NCBI GenBank assembly: GCA_947646015.1
Contig: CANSEY010000022.1
Coordinates: forward strand, 1-64,000
Reading direction: 5' to 3'
Source of the DNA: an uncultured Bacteroides sp.
Lineage (GTDB): Bacteria; Bacteroidota; Bacteroidia; Bacteroidales; Bacteroidaceae
DNA length: 64,000 nucleotides
Shown: piece after piece, positions 1 to 7,892 of the stretch
Layout: every line of letters begins with the position of its first letter
Numbering within the stretch: the first letter of the stretch is position 1
Program-made: the position numbers and the translations under genes
The notes under the pieces: generated by a model
Database searches by the model: none
What the model was told of the DNA's origin: nothing
The model's input: the letters and a program-made list of their open reading frames with translations, nothing else

Positions 1-766
1 TGACAGACTGCCATTCATAAACAATGTAATTATAGCAGCCAAGCTGCATCATAAGGTAGGCAAACAAACGTGTATTATTAACTTTCAGAACCCCGTCAAG
101 TTTACAGTTGAAAAAATCGGTAAGTATTCTTGCATTTATAGTGGTAGTAAAAACATGAGCTTCATTGATACAGTCAGTAAGCAGACTGATTTCCTTTTGG
201 GTAAGTACGGATTTAAAAGGATTACTTTTACCTACAATCTTAACTGGTTTATTTTCCGTACTCTCTTCTTTTTCTTTTGGCAAGGTCTGTTCTTGTGCTT
301 GGATGGCAACTGTATCTATATAGTATTCGCTTTCCTGTTCTTGAAGATGGTTCAAATACTTAGAAAGTACGACAAAATTAATAATGATGGAAAAGTAAGG
401 AAGATGTTCATCATAACAGAATGGCTCACGTAAATATGCATCCATATCGAAATCAGAACACCGGAAACTAATATACTTTCTTTTTTCATCAGAGTTCAAA
501 TCCTCAAAGAAACTGCTTTCCCACAAAAAATCGGGAATATCCATATCCAATACAATGTTACGCACGACACGGTATTTTTGTTGGATGGCTACAATATTTT
601 CAGTCACACGGAAAATTTCTTGCCGCAAATAATCCTTTAGCTGGGCTTGCGTCAAATATTCACGTTTTAAAAATAGTGCATCTACTTTAGTTTTATAGTC
701 ATGAGCTATACAACTATCTAATATCTTCTGTATTTCTCTGAAATTGGTTTCTATATGATTTTCCAT
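1..766 (-). CDS. Unknown protein, C-terminus cut off by the window edge
   Basis: Translating the minus strand from the ATG at 764-766 gives 255 uninterrupted codons running off position 1. The protein begins MENHIETNFREIQKIL and is predicted soluble, with no signal peptide or membrane segment. It has a charged, Glu/Lys-rich linker near residues 155-170 (QEQTLPKEKEES) and then a compact part rich in Asn, Leu and Cys (LTDCINEAHVFTTTINARIL, DFFNCKLDGVLKVNNTRLFA). I do not recognise the family with confidence; it resembles Bacteroides-specific conserved hypothetical proteins. A TATATTTG box lies on the minus strand at 795-802, at the right distance for a promoter. The neighbouring gene is a tRNA, a common integration point, but no integrase is visible. 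That the frame is coding is fairly sure; the function is unknown. Confidence 0.75.
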   Translation of the reverse strand, partial: MENHIETNFREIQKILDSCIAHDYKTKVDALFLKREYLTQAQLKDYLRQEIFRVTENIVAIQQKYRVVRNIVLDMDIPDFLWESSFFEDLNSDEKRKYISFRCSDFDMDAYLREPFCYDEHLPYFSIIINFVVLSKYLNHLQEQESEYYIDTVAIQAQEQTLPKEKEESTENKPVKIVGKSNPFKSVLTQKEISLLTDCINEAHVFTTTINARILTDFFNCKLDGVLKVNNTRLFAYLMMQLGCYNYIVYEWQSV

Positions 767-794
767 AATCGTGTGCCTTTAAACGTTCTTACTA

Positions 795-802
795 CAAATA
801 TA
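795..802 (-). promoter_or_regulatory. Probable -7 element for the left-edge gene
   Basis: The minus strand reads TATATTTG, matching the Bacteroides -7 consensus TAnnTTTG, 28 nt before the start codon at 766. I see no TTTG at the usual -33 distance. Confidence 0.4.
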
Positions 803-965
803 AGGTAAGAATCTCACTTTTCCCGAAAACATCGGCAATAATAAGGAAGAAAAGACAAGGTAATAGTTAAGAAATTATAAAGATACAGGGAGAAAAATTA
901 TAAAAGTACACCTTTTCTTTGTATTCGTCATTCAGTACACATTTAGTACGCCCTATAAAAGCAGA

Positions 966-997
966 AAACCCTGATAATCAGGTGATTATCAGGGTTT
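966..997 (-). terminator. Hairpin terminator of tRNA-Leu
   Basis: AAACCCTGATAATCA and its reverse complement flank a two-base centre. The hairpin starts six bases after the tRNA 3' end on the minus strand and is followed by a T-rich stretch. Confidence 0.75.
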
Positions 998-1002
998 ATT
1001 CG

Positions 1003-1086
1003 TACCCAGACCCGGGGTCGAACCGGGATGGAAGTGAATCCACTGGTGTTTGAGACCAGCGCGTCTACCGATTCCGCCATCTGGGC
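1003..1086 (-). tRNA. tRNA-Leu (anticodon CAA)
   Basis: The minus strand folds as an 84-nt class II tRNA. The acceptor GCCCAGA pairs with TCTGGGT (G-T first pair, as in E. coli leucine tRNAs), followed by discriminator A at 1003. The anticodon stem is CTGGT/ACCAG with loop CTCAAAC, so the anticodon CAA lies at 1050-1052 and reads UUG. A long variable arm (TGGATTCACTTCCA) and the T arm CCCGG-TTCGACC-CCGGG complete the fold. CCA is not encoded after the discriminator base. A promoter sits just upstream and a hairpin terminator just downstream, so it looks like a single-gene transcript. Confidence 0.95.
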
Positions 1087-1105
1087 ATTGGTTTCAAATG
1101 CGGTG

Positions 1106-1136
1106 CAAAGATACGGCTTTTTTTTGAACTTGCAAG
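1106..1136 (-). promoter_or_regulatory. Promoter of tRNA-Leu
   Basis: On the minus strand TATCTTTG (1106-1113) matches the Bacteroides -7 box, with CTTG (1133-1136) one base off the -33 TTTG and 19 nt between them. The predicted start is about 13 nt before the tRNA 5' end. Confidence 0.6.
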
Positions 1137-1242
1137 AGTTTTATAAAAAAAAGGAGAAAAAAAGAATAAAAGATCGCATAAACACTTCTATTTTCAGAGA
1201 ATAAACCGTATTTTAGCAGAAACATTTAAAACAGTCAATATC

Positions 1243-2325
1243 ATGACAAGCAAAGATAATTATTGTGTCATTATGGGCGGAGGTATCGGCAGTCGTTTCT
1301 GGCCGTTTAGCCGCAAGACAATGCCTAAACAGTTTCTGGATTTCTTTGGAACAGGTCGTTCACTGTTGCAACAGACTTTCGACCGATTCAACAAAATTAT
1401 TCCTACGGAGAACATACTTATCGTAACCAATGCGATATACGCAGACTTGGTAAAAGAACAACTTCCGGAATTAGATCCAAAACAAATCTTGCTGGAACCG
1501 GCAAGAAGAAATACGGCTCCGTGCATTGCATGGGCATCATATCATATACGTGCTTTAAATCCAAATGCCAACATCGTAGTTGCCCCTTCCGATCATCTGA
1601 TCTTAAAAGAGGGAGAATTTTTAGCCGCTATAGAGAAAGGACTGGACTTTGTATCAAAATCTGATAAACTTCTCACTTTAGGTATAAAGCCCAATCGTCC
1701 AGAAACCGGATACGGATATATCCAAATAGCAGAGCAGGAAGGAGACAACTTCTACAAAGTAAAGACATTTACTGAAAAACCGGAACTGGAACTTGCTAAG
1801 GTTTTTGTTGAAAGTGGAGAGTTCTATTGGAATTCAGGCCTCTTCATGTGGAATGTCAATACAATCATTAAAGCAGGAGAAACTCTTCTACCGGAATTAG
1901 CATCTAAACTGGCTCCCGGAAGAGAGATTTATGGTACACCTGAAGAAAAAGACTTTATCGAAGAAAACTTCCCGGCATGCCCTAACGTTTCGATAGACTT
2001 CGGAATTATGGAAAAGGCTGATAATGTATATGTCTCTTTAGGAGACTTCGGATGGTCAGACCTTGGAACCTGGGGATCATTATATGATTTATCACCTAAA
2101 GACGAACAAAGAAATGTAACTCTAAAATGCGACTCATTGATTTACAACAGCAATGACAATATCGTTGTATTACCCAAAGGTAAACTTGCAGTGATAGAAG
2201 GTCTGGAAGGGTTCTTGGTTGCCGAATCAGATAATGTATTACTGATCTGCAAAAAGGACGAAGAACATGCCATACGCAAGTATGTGAATGACGCACAAAT
2301 GAAATTAGGAGAAGATTATATTTAG
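1243..2325 (+). CDS. manC: Mannose-1-phosphate guanylyltransferase
   Basis: A 360-residue cytoplasmic nucleotidyltransferase that makes GDP-mannose from mannose-1-phosphate and GTP, feeding GDP-mannose and GDP-fucose into capsule, glycoprotein and lipopolysaccharide glycans. Residues 12-24 carry the family signature GGGIGSRFWPFSR followed by MPKQF, the nucleotide- and metal-binding loop. APSDHLI, RPETGYGYIQ, FTEKP and NSGLFMW are further family blocks. The length fits the single-domain GMP form without the C-terminal phosphomannose isomerase domain found in longer homologues. The ATG at 1243 fits the family N-terminus. It stands alone, ending in a tandem-repeat stretch and then a terminator shared with the convergent HIT gene. 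The assignment is firm; the symbol follows the E. coli manC/cpsB family. Confidence 0.93.
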   Translation: MTSKDNYCVIMGGGIGSRFWPFSRKTMPKQFLDFFGTGRSLLQQTFDRFNKIIPTENILIVTNAIYADLVKEQLPELDPKQILLEPARRNTAPCIAWASYHIRALNPNANIVVAPSDHLILKEGEFLAAIEKGLDFVSKSDKLLTLGIKPNRPETGYGYIQIAEQEGDNFYKVKTFTEKPELELAKVFVESGEFYWNSGLFMWNVNTIIKAGETLLPELASKLAPGREIYGTPEEKDFIEENFPACPNVSIDFGIMEKADNVYVSLGDFGWSDLGTWGSLYDLSPKDEQRNVTLKCDSLIYNSNDNIVVLPKGKLAVIEGLEGFLVAESDNVLLICKKDEEHAIRKYVNDAQMKLGEDYI

Positions 2326-2333
2326 TACTGTAC

Positions 2334-2430
2334 GAAGTTAATTTCCTAAGTATAGGAAGTTAACTTATTACAGCTAAGAAGTTAACTTCCTATAATTACG
2401 AAGTTAACTTTATAAGTGCCACGAAGTTAA
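2334..2430. repeat. 22-bp tandem repeat with GAAGTTAA(CTTC) palindromes
   Basis: GAAGTTAA starts at 2334, 2356, 2378, 2400 and 2423, i.e. every 22-23 bp, directly after the manC stop. The fullest copy, GAAGTTAACTTC, is a 12-bp palindrome. The bases between the copies are less conserved. Confidence 0.8.
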
Positions 2431-2436
2431 TAAGAA

Positions 2437-2468
2437 AAAGGGGCTGAACGTTGCCGTTCAGCCCCTTT
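2437..2468. terminator. Bidirectional terminator between manC and HIT gene
   Basis: AAAGGGGCTGAACG pairs perfectly with CGTTCAGCCCCTTT around a TTGC loop. A-rich flanks on both sides give a U-tract in either direction, serving manC (+) and the HIT gene (-). Confidence 0.85.
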
Positions 2469-2493
2469 ACTATTATTTAATGAAGGAAGAATT

Positions 2494-2898
2494 TTATTTG
2501 GCTGTTTCGTAAGCAGAACTAATAGCTTTGGCAATAGAAACAAACTCGTCGTCTGCCAGTTTCAATTTTGGATTAGAGAAAAGCATATCCGATTCTTTTT
2601 GAATAGGAATCAAATGAATATGAGCATGTGGAACCTCAAGTCCGATCACTGCTTCACCCACTTTTTTACAAGGAAAAGCTTTTTCAATAGCACGGGCTAT
2701 TTTTTTGGCAAAAACGTGCATTGCAGCCAGATCTTCATCACTCAAATCAAAGATATAATCAACTTCCTGTTTAGGAACAACCAAAGTATGTCCCTTCACC
2801 AACGGATTGATATCAAGGAAAGCAAAAAACTTTTCGTTTTCAGCTACCTTATAGCATGGAATTTCACCCGCTATGATTCTACTGAATATTGTTGCCAT
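2494..2898 (-). CDS. HIT (histidine triad) family nucleotide hydrolase
   Basis: A 134-residue cytoplasmic protein of the HIT superfamily, which hydrolyses purine nucleoside phosphoramidates and related AMP conjugates. It starts MATIFSRIIAGEIPCYK, the usual Hint-type opening. It contains FLDINPLVKGHTLVVPK and ends with the active-site triad HAHIHLIPI, where the middle histidine is the expected nucleophile. The length is normal. It is transcribed leftward just downstream of greA, 50 nt away, with a hairpin in the gap that probably ends most greA transcripts. The physiological substrate cannot be read from the sequence. Family assignment is firm. Confidence 0.92.
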   Translation of the reverse strand: MATIFSRIIAGEIPCYKVAENEKFFAFLDINPLVKGHTLVVPKQEVDYIFDLSDEDLAAMHVFAKKIARAIEKAFPCKKVGEAVIGLEVPHAHIHLIPIQKESDMLFSNPKLKLADDEFVSIAKAISSAYETAK

Positions 2899-2916
2899 AA
2901 TCCTAATATATAAAAT

Positions 2917-2944
2917 AGGGCAAGCCCGAATATGGACCTGCCCT
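2917..2944 (-). terminator. Hairpin between greA and HIT gene
   Basis: On the minus strand AGGGCA ... TGCCCT flank a 16-nt loop, followed by ATTTTATATATT. It lies five bases after the greA stop and may terminate or attenuate before the HIT gene. Confidence 0.45.
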
Positions 2945-2948
2945 CATG

Positions 2949-3413
2949 TTAAAACGAAATGTTTACTACTTCAAGACTGATTTTACCCTGTGGAACTTGG
3001 ATCTCAGCAACATCACCTACCTTTTTGCCAAGTAATCCCTGAGCAATCGGTGTGCTAACGGAAATCTTTCCTTCTTTCAGATTTGCCTCGCTTTCTGAAA
3101 CGATGGTATAAGTCATTTTCATACCATTCTTGGTATTCTTCAATTCTACTTTATTCAGAATCTGTACTGAATCTGTTTTCAGTTTCGATTCATCAATAAT
3201 CTTAGCATCTGCTATAACAGCTTTGAGTTTGTTGATTTTCATTTCAAGCATACCCTGAGCTTCTTTCGCAGCATCGTATTCGGCGTTCTCCGATAAATCA
3301 CCTTTATCGCGCGCCTCAGCTATAGCCGCAGAAATTTTGGGGCGTTCCACTGTTTCCAGTTCTTTAAGTTCCGCCATCAATTTCTTGTAACCTTCTTCTG
3401 ACATATAAGCCAT
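2949..3413 (-). CDS. greA: Transcription elongation factor GreA
   Basis: A 154-residue factor that enters the RNA polymerase secondary channel and triggers cleavage of backtracked transcripts. The N-terminal coiled coil (about residues 1-75) carries the family signature DKGDLSENAEYDAAKEAQ, including the acidic tip residues. The C-terminal FKBP-like domain contains ISVSTPIAQGLLGKKVGDVA and ends SLEVVNISF. Length and domain order are those of standard GreA. A strong AGGAGG ribosome site precedes the ATG. The leader carries a terminator-like hairpin at 3448-3484 just after a candidate promoter, so attenuation is possible. Assignment is firm. Confidence 0.95.
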   Translation of the reverse strand: MAYMSEEGYKKLMAELKELETVERPKISAAIAEARDKGDLSENAEYDAAKEAQGMLEMKINKLKAVIADAKIIDESKLKTDSVQILNKVELKNTKNGMKMTYTIVSESEANLKEGKISVSTPIAQGLLGKKVGDVAEIQVPQGKISLEVVNISF

Positions 3414-3447
3414 GATGTTTTCCTCCTTTTATTTTTAACGGTCATAT

Positions 3448-3484
3448 AAAACAAAAAAGAATTCCAACATGAGTCATGCTGGAA
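3448..3484 (-). terminator. Terminator-like hairpin in the greA upstream region
   Basis: On the minus strand TTCCAGCATGA pairs with TCATGTTGGAA (one G-T pair) and is followed by TTCTTTTTTG. It could end the upstream thioredoxin-fold gene. A TATCTTTG box at 3508-3515 would instead place it inside a greA leader. Confidence 0.6.
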
Positions 3485-3507
3485 CCCTCTTTTCAATTAT
3501 TTCTTCG

Positions 3508-3515
3508 CAAAGATA
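3508..3515 (-). promoter_or_regulatory. Candidate -7 element for greA
   Basis: TATCTTTG on the minus strand matches the -7 consensus. The nearest TTTG (3540-3543) is 24 nt away, longer than ideal. Transcription from here would read through the hairpin at 3448-3484 before greA. Confidence 0.4.
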
Positions 3516-3593
3516 ACCTTTTAAATGACATGTGTCAAGCAAAAAGCAATGCTATGTAACATATTTAAACGAAATCTTCTAATTTATAACAAC

Positions 3594-4745
3594 TTAAAGC
3601 ATAGACTTGATAGTACCTTCCAGATCTTTCACCGTCTCCCCACGGGCCCTCAGTTCATTGTTTCGGTTGATCAGGAAGAAAGCCGGCAGGTTCTGTACGC
3701 CATACAAAGCTGCATTGGTTGAGTAAATTCCATTCTCATCGCGCACGCATACCCAAGGCAGATTATCAGCTGATGTTTTCCAAAAATGCTCGTCGGCATC
3801 CAACGAAACCTGATAAATCTCCAAACCCTGACTTGCATACTTATTGTATAAATCACGCAGCATCAAGTTATGAGGAGCTGCCACCGCACTTTGATAAACA
3901 GTAAAATCAAGCAGAACCACTTTACCTTTCAAGTCAGTCAGCTTACGGATATTACCTTTCATATCTCTCAAAGCAATATCAATCACACCGGTTTCTGCAA
4001 TTTTTTCTTCCGGTATCTCAATGGTCTTCTGTTGTGGAGTACGGGTATTCTTCATACCTTTTATCACTATATTATATAGATTCTTTGAACGCACCGCGTG
4101 CGGATAAGTATTGTTCAGACTGGTAGCCACTGCACCAAAACATTTAATATCATCCTTATTATTCAACGGATCAAAGATCATATAATTGTTTAATTTCTGA
4201 AATAGTGCAAAATAAGCAGAAGCAGTATTGGGTGCCGCAAAGATATAATTGATTTTCACATCATCTTTATAATTTTTCAGTAGTACGGCCAAGCTGTCTT
4301 CAAAAACATCGTTACCCAATTGATGAGCCTGTGCAGCCTTTACCAACGCATCTACATCTTTTTGCAGACGAACCTGTTTCAGAGTCAGCTCTTTAATTTT
4401 TGCAGAGTTCTCCGATCCTTCCACTGTATAAGCAGTAGAGAAATCTGTATAAGGTGCTTGAATGCTAACAGTTTCTGTTGAGTCAACCGAGAAATTAATT
4501 ACTTTATCTTCAACCCGTAAACGATAAAACTCAGGAGATTCGGGACGCAATTGTTTAAAACTGAATGAACCGTCTCCTTTCAATTTTATAGAATCCAAAG
4601 GCACAATTCCTTCAAGTCCGGAAGCTTCCAGATAAAGCATTTTTCCATCTGCTCCCGAAACATCTCCCTTTACATTAAATTTAGGGTCAGAATTACAAGA
4701 ACTTAAAGCAAGAGCCACAAGAGCTACTAACGTTACTTTTTTCAT
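3594..4745 (-). CDS. DUF4369/thioredoxin-fold lipoprotein lacking CxxC
   Basis: A 383-residue predicted envelope lipoprotein. The start is set at the ATG of [17 protein letters not shown], giving a signal peptide with lipobox cysteine at residue 17; a longer frame to 4826 adds 27 residues before the signal and is not credible. Residues about 20-110 look like the DUF4369 beta domain common in Bacteroidetes, then a helical linker. From about 250 on there is a TlpA/AhpC-like thioredoxin fold ([10 protein letters not shown], then [12 protein letters not shown]). Where thiol-disulfide enzymes have WCxxC, this protein reads [11 protein letters not shown] (281-291), with no cysteine, so it is probably not a classical oxidoreductase. 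A good promoter (TTTG, 18 nt, TATATTTG) lies at 4771-4800. Role unknown. Confidence 0.8.
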   Translation of the reverse strand: MKKVTLVALVALALSSCNSDPKFNVKGDVSGADGKMLYLEASGLEGIVPLDSIKLKGDGSFSFKQLRPESPEFYRLRVEDKVINFSVDSTETVSIQAPYTDFSTAYTVEGSENSAKIKELTLKQVRLQKDVDALVKAAQAHQLGNDVFEDSLAVLLKNYKDDVKINYIFAAPNTASAYFALFQKLNNYMIFDPLNNKDDIKCFGAVATSLNNTYPHAVRSKNLYNIVIKGMKNTRTPQQKTIEIPEEKIAETGVIDIALRDMKGNIRKLTDLKGKVVLLDFTVYQSAVAAPHNLMLRDLYNKYASQGLEIYQVSLDADEHFWKTSADNLPWVCVRDENGIYSTNAALYGVQNLPAFFLINRNNELRARGETVKDLEGTIKSML

Positions 4746-4770
4746 AATATTCGTGTTATTTTTCAAGCTG

Positions 4771-4800
4771 CAAATATACTTCTTTTCAAGATTAGTCAAA
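4771..4800 (-). promoter_or_regulatory. Promoter of the thioredoxin-fold lipoprotein gene
   Basis: Minus-strand TTTG (4797-4800), an 18-nt spacer and TATATTTG (4771-4778) match the Bacteroides promoter. The start codon is 26 nt downstream. Confidence 0.65.
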
Positions 4801-4893
4801 GCATTTTGCCGCGTTCTTCGTTCCAAAATTGAAAAAAATCAAATTCCTGCTAACTTTTTATCTCATTTTCACGATATTAGTGCAATAAATGTA

Positions 4894-4901
4894 TATCTTT
4901 G
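4894..4901 (+). promoter_or_regulatory. Probable -7 element of pnp
   Basis: TATCTTTG matches TAnnTTTG and lies 40 nt before the chosen pnp start, supporting that start over the upstream in-frame ATG at 4753. No clear -33 TTTG is present. Confidence 0.5.
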
Positions 4902-4941
4902 CGGGAATTTTGAAAGAAAGATATTAGATAAAACAATTTTT

Positions 4942-7068
4942 ATGATTAACCCAATTGTTAAGACGATCGAGTTGGGAGATGGCAGAACCATCACACTCGA
5001 AACGGGAAAGCTGGCAAAACAGGCAGATGGTTCTGTGATGCTTCGCATGGGAAACACCATGTTGTTAGCTACTGTTTGTGCCGCTAAAGATGCAGTTCCC
5101 GGAACAGATTTCATGCCGCTTCAGGTAGAGTATAAAGAAAAATTCGCAGCATTCGGCCGCTTTCCTGGTGGTTTTACAAAAAGAGAAGGAAGAGCATCTG
5201 ATTATGAGATCCTTACTTGCCGTTTAGTAGACCGTGCTCTCCGTCCTTTATTCCCCGATAACTATCACGCAGAAGTTTACGTAAACATCATCCTTTTCTC
5301 AGCAGACGGTGTAGATATGCCTGATGCATTGGCCGGATTGGCTGCTTCCGCAGCACTGGCTGTTTCAGATATTCCTTTCAACGGACCAATTTCAGAAGTA
5401 CGTGTTGCGCGTATCGATGGTAAATTCGTTATCAACCCGACTTTCGATCAGCTTGAACAAGCTGATATGGATATCATGGTTGCCGCTACTTATGAAAACA
5501 TCATGATGGTAGAAGGTGAAATGAGCGAAGTGTCGGAAGCCGAACTACTGGAAGCAATGAAAGTAGCTCACGAAGCCATCAAAGTACATTGCAAAGCACA
5601 GATGGAACTGACTGAAATGGTTGGTAAGACTGTTAAACGCGAATATTGTCACGAAGAAAACGACGAAGAACTCCGTAAAGCCGTTCATGATGCCTGCTAT
5701 GATAAATCATATGCTATCGCAGCTTCCGGCAACAGAAACAAACATGAACGCCAGGATGCTTTCGATGCAATCCGCGACGAATTCAAAGCACAATTCTCGG
5801 AAGAAGAACTGGAAGAAAAAGGCGCTCTGATCGATCGTTACTATCATGACGTAGAGAAAGAAGCGATGCGCCGTTGTATTCTTGATGAAGGAAAGCGTCT
5901 GGACGGACGTAAAACAACTGAAATCCGCCCGATTTGGTGCGAAGTAGGTTACCTGCCCGGACCTCACGGATCGGCTATCTTTACTCGTGGTGAAACTCAA
6001 TCATTGACTTCAGTGACTCTGGGTACTAAACTGGATGAGAAAATCATCGACGATGTTCTCGCTCATGGAAAAGAACGCTTCTTACTACACTATAACTTTC
6101 CTCCTTTCTCTACAGGAGAGGCTAAGGCTCAACGTGGTGTAGGACGTCGTGAAATCGGACATGGTAACCTGGCTCACAGAGCATTGAAAAGAATGATTCC
6201 GGAAGACTATCCTTATGTAGTACGTGTCGTTTCAGATATCCTTGAATCAAACGGTTCTTCATCGATGGCTACCGTATGTGCCGGAACTTTGGCCCTGATG
6301 GATGCCGGTGTGAAAATTAAAAAACCTGTATCGGGTATCGCTATGGGATTGATTAAAAACGCAGGTGAAGAAAAATATGCAGTGTTGTCTGACATCCTTG
6401 GAGACGAAGACCACTTGGGCGATATGGACTTCAAAGTGACAGGTACTAAAGACGGTATCACAGCTACCCAGATGGATATTAAGGTAGATGGTCTGTCTTA
6501 CGAAATCCTGGAACGCGCCTTAAATCAGGCAAAAGAAGGACGTATGCACATACTCGGTAAAATAGAAGAAACAATCTCCGAACCACGTACTGAGCTGAAA
6601 GATCACGCTCCTCGTATCGAAACAATGACTATTCCGAAAGAATTCATCGGTGCTGTAATCGGCCCGGGCGGAAAAATCATTCAGGGAATGCAGGAAGAAA
6701 CAGGTGCAACAATCACTATCGAAGAAATCGACAACGTGGGTCGCATCGAGATCTCAGGAACTAACAAGAAATCGATTGATGACGCAATCCGCTTGATTAA
6801 AGGTATCGTTGCTGTTCCCGAAGTAGGTGAGGTATACAAAGGTAAAGTTCGCTCTATCATGCCTTACGGTGCATTTGTTGAATTCCTTCCGGGAAAAGAC
6901 GGTTTACTCCATATCTCTGAGATTGACTGGAAACGTCTTGAAACTGTAGAAGAAGCCGGTATTAAAGAGGGTGACGAGATCGAAGTGAAATTGATCGATA
7001 TTGACCCGAAGACAGGTAAATTCAAACTTTCAAGAAAAGTTTTATTGCCACGTCCGGAAAAGAAATAA
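4942..7068 (+). CDS. pnp: Polyribonucleotide nucleotidyltransferase (PNPase)
   Basis: A 708-residue 3'-5' phosphorolytic exoribonuclease that degrades mRNA and trims or tails RNA, working as a trimer in the cytoplasm. The start is set at the ATG of [17 protein letters not shown]. An in-frame upstream ATG at 4753 would add 63 non-homologous residues and lies before the likely promoter. Two RNase PH domains are visible: the first has [16 protein letters not shown], and the second has [18 protein letters not shown] and later [22 protein letters not shown] domain follows ([19 protein letters not shown]), then an S1 RNA-binding domain ([20 protein letters not shown]). The length is typical. It is a single gene closed by a terminator. 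Assignment is firm. Confidence 0.96.
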   Translation: MINPIVKTIELGDGRTITLETGKLAKQADGSVMLRMGNTMLLATVCAAKDAVPGTDFMPLQVEYKEKFAAFGRFPGGFTKREGRASDYEILTCRLVDRALRPLFPDNYHAEVYVNIILFSADGVDMPDALAGLAASAALAVSDIPFNGPISEVRVARIDGKFVINPTFDQLEQADMDIMVAATYENIMMVEGEMSEVSEAELLEAMKVAHEAIKVHCKAQMELTEMVGKTVKREYCHEENDEELRKAVHDACYDKSYAIAASGNRNKHERQDAFDAIRDEFKAQFSEEELEEKGALIDRYYHDVEKEAMRRCILDEGKRLDGRKTTEIRPIWCEVGYLPGPHGSAIFTRGETQSLTSVTLGTKLDEKIIDDVLAHGKERFLLHYNFPPFSTGEAKAQRGVGRREIGHGNLAHRALKRMIPEDYPYVVRVVSDILESNGSSSMATVCAGTLALMDAGVKIKKPVSGIAMGLIKNAGEEKYAVLSDILGDEDHLGDMDFKVTGTKDGITATQMDIKVDGLSYEILERALNQAKEGRMHILGKIEETISEPRTELKDHAPRIETMTIPKEFIGAVIGPGGKIIQGMQEETGATITIEEIDNVGRIEISGTNKKSIDDAIRLIKGIVAVPEVGEVYKGKVRSIMPYGAFVEFLPGKDGLLHISEIDWKRLETVEEAGIKEGDEIEVKLIDIDPKTGKFKLSRKVLLPRPEKK

Positions 7069-7095
7069 ATAACAATACTCTTTACTGACAGAGTG

Positions 7096-7131
7096 ATAAC
7101 CTGGCTATTATTAATAGTCAGGTTATTTTTT
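7096..7131 (+). terminator. Terminator of pnp
   Basis: ATAACCTGGCTATTA pairs with TAATAGTCAGGTTAT (one mismatch) and is followed by a run of seven T. Confidence 0.85.
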
Positions 7132-7231
7132 TATGGACAATCAGTATAAAAGTCATTCTTTCATTTTGATATTACGAAAAGTTTATGTTGCTTTGTCATA
7201 AGAAAATCCAATTAACCTTTAAAATCTATTC

Positions 7232-7792
7232 ATGCCAAGCAACAACAGCCTTCACACCATGGACCTATTCAGCCAGTTCTTTCAAGAAAACCAGAAGAAG
7301 TTTCTGTCGTTTGCTTATTCATACACCCGAAATAAAGCCGCAGCCGAAGATATTCTGATGGAAGCAATGGCCAGCCTGTGGGAGAATCGCGAAAAATGGG
7401 AAAAAGATTCCAACCTGCATGCATTGCTGCTTACTATCATCAAAAACAAATCACTCAATTATCTTGAACACGAACAAGTGCGTATGAAAGCTGAAGAGGC
7501 GATCAATACACATAAGCAACGTGAACTCGATCTCCGTATCTCCACCTTGGAAGCATGCGAACCTGCGACAATTTTCGATACTGAGATACAACGCATCGTA
7601 TATAAAACACTTGAACAGCTGCCGGAACAAAGCCGCCACATTTTCATATTAAGCCGTTACCACAATACTCCCAATAAGAAGATAGCCGAACAACTCGGCA
7701 TTTCTATCAAAAGTGTAGAATTTCATATCACCAAAGCATTGAAACTGTTGCGTCTCGAACTCAAAGATTATCTTATATCCCTACTTTTTTAA
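7232..7792 (+). CDS. ECF-type RNA polymerase sigma factor
   Basis: A 186-residue extracytoplasmic-function sigma factor of the Bacteroidetes expansion group. Region 2 spans roughly residues 20-80 (FLSFAYSYTRNKAAAEDILM, then ASLWENRE). Region 4 near the C-terminus carries LPEQSRHIFILSRYHNTPN and the helix-turn-helix KKIAEQLGISIKSVEFHITKALKLLR. ATG at 7232 is the longest start; the ATG at 7259 (MDLFSQFF) also suits the family. A FecR-type anti-sigma gene and an STN-containing SusC receptor follow, the standard gene order of trans-envelope signalling systems. It probably drives the downstream susC/susD genes when the receptor senses its ligand. Class assignment is firm, the regulon is inferred. 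Confidence 0.92.
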   Translation: MPSNNSLHTMDLFSQFFQENQKKFLSFAYSYTRNKAAAEDILMEAMASLWENREKWEKDSNLHALLLTIIKNKSLNYLEHEQVRMKAEEAINTHKQRELDLRISTLEACEPATIFDTEIQRIVYKTLEQLPEQSRHIFILSRYHNTPNKKIAEQLGISIKSVEFHITKALKLLRLELKDYLISLLF

Positions 7793-7892
7793 AAAAAACT
7801 TCATTTTCTTTTAGGGTTGTTCCAGGGTATCCTGTTATATATACAGAAGGAGGAAATAAAGCCTCTGACAATACATAAACTAAAAACATTTT

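Noticed and set aside
155-433. A 92-codon hydrophobic plus-strand frame near the left edge.
   Set aside because: It lies opposite a longer, uninterrupted minus-strand frame with normal protein composition and a promoter box.
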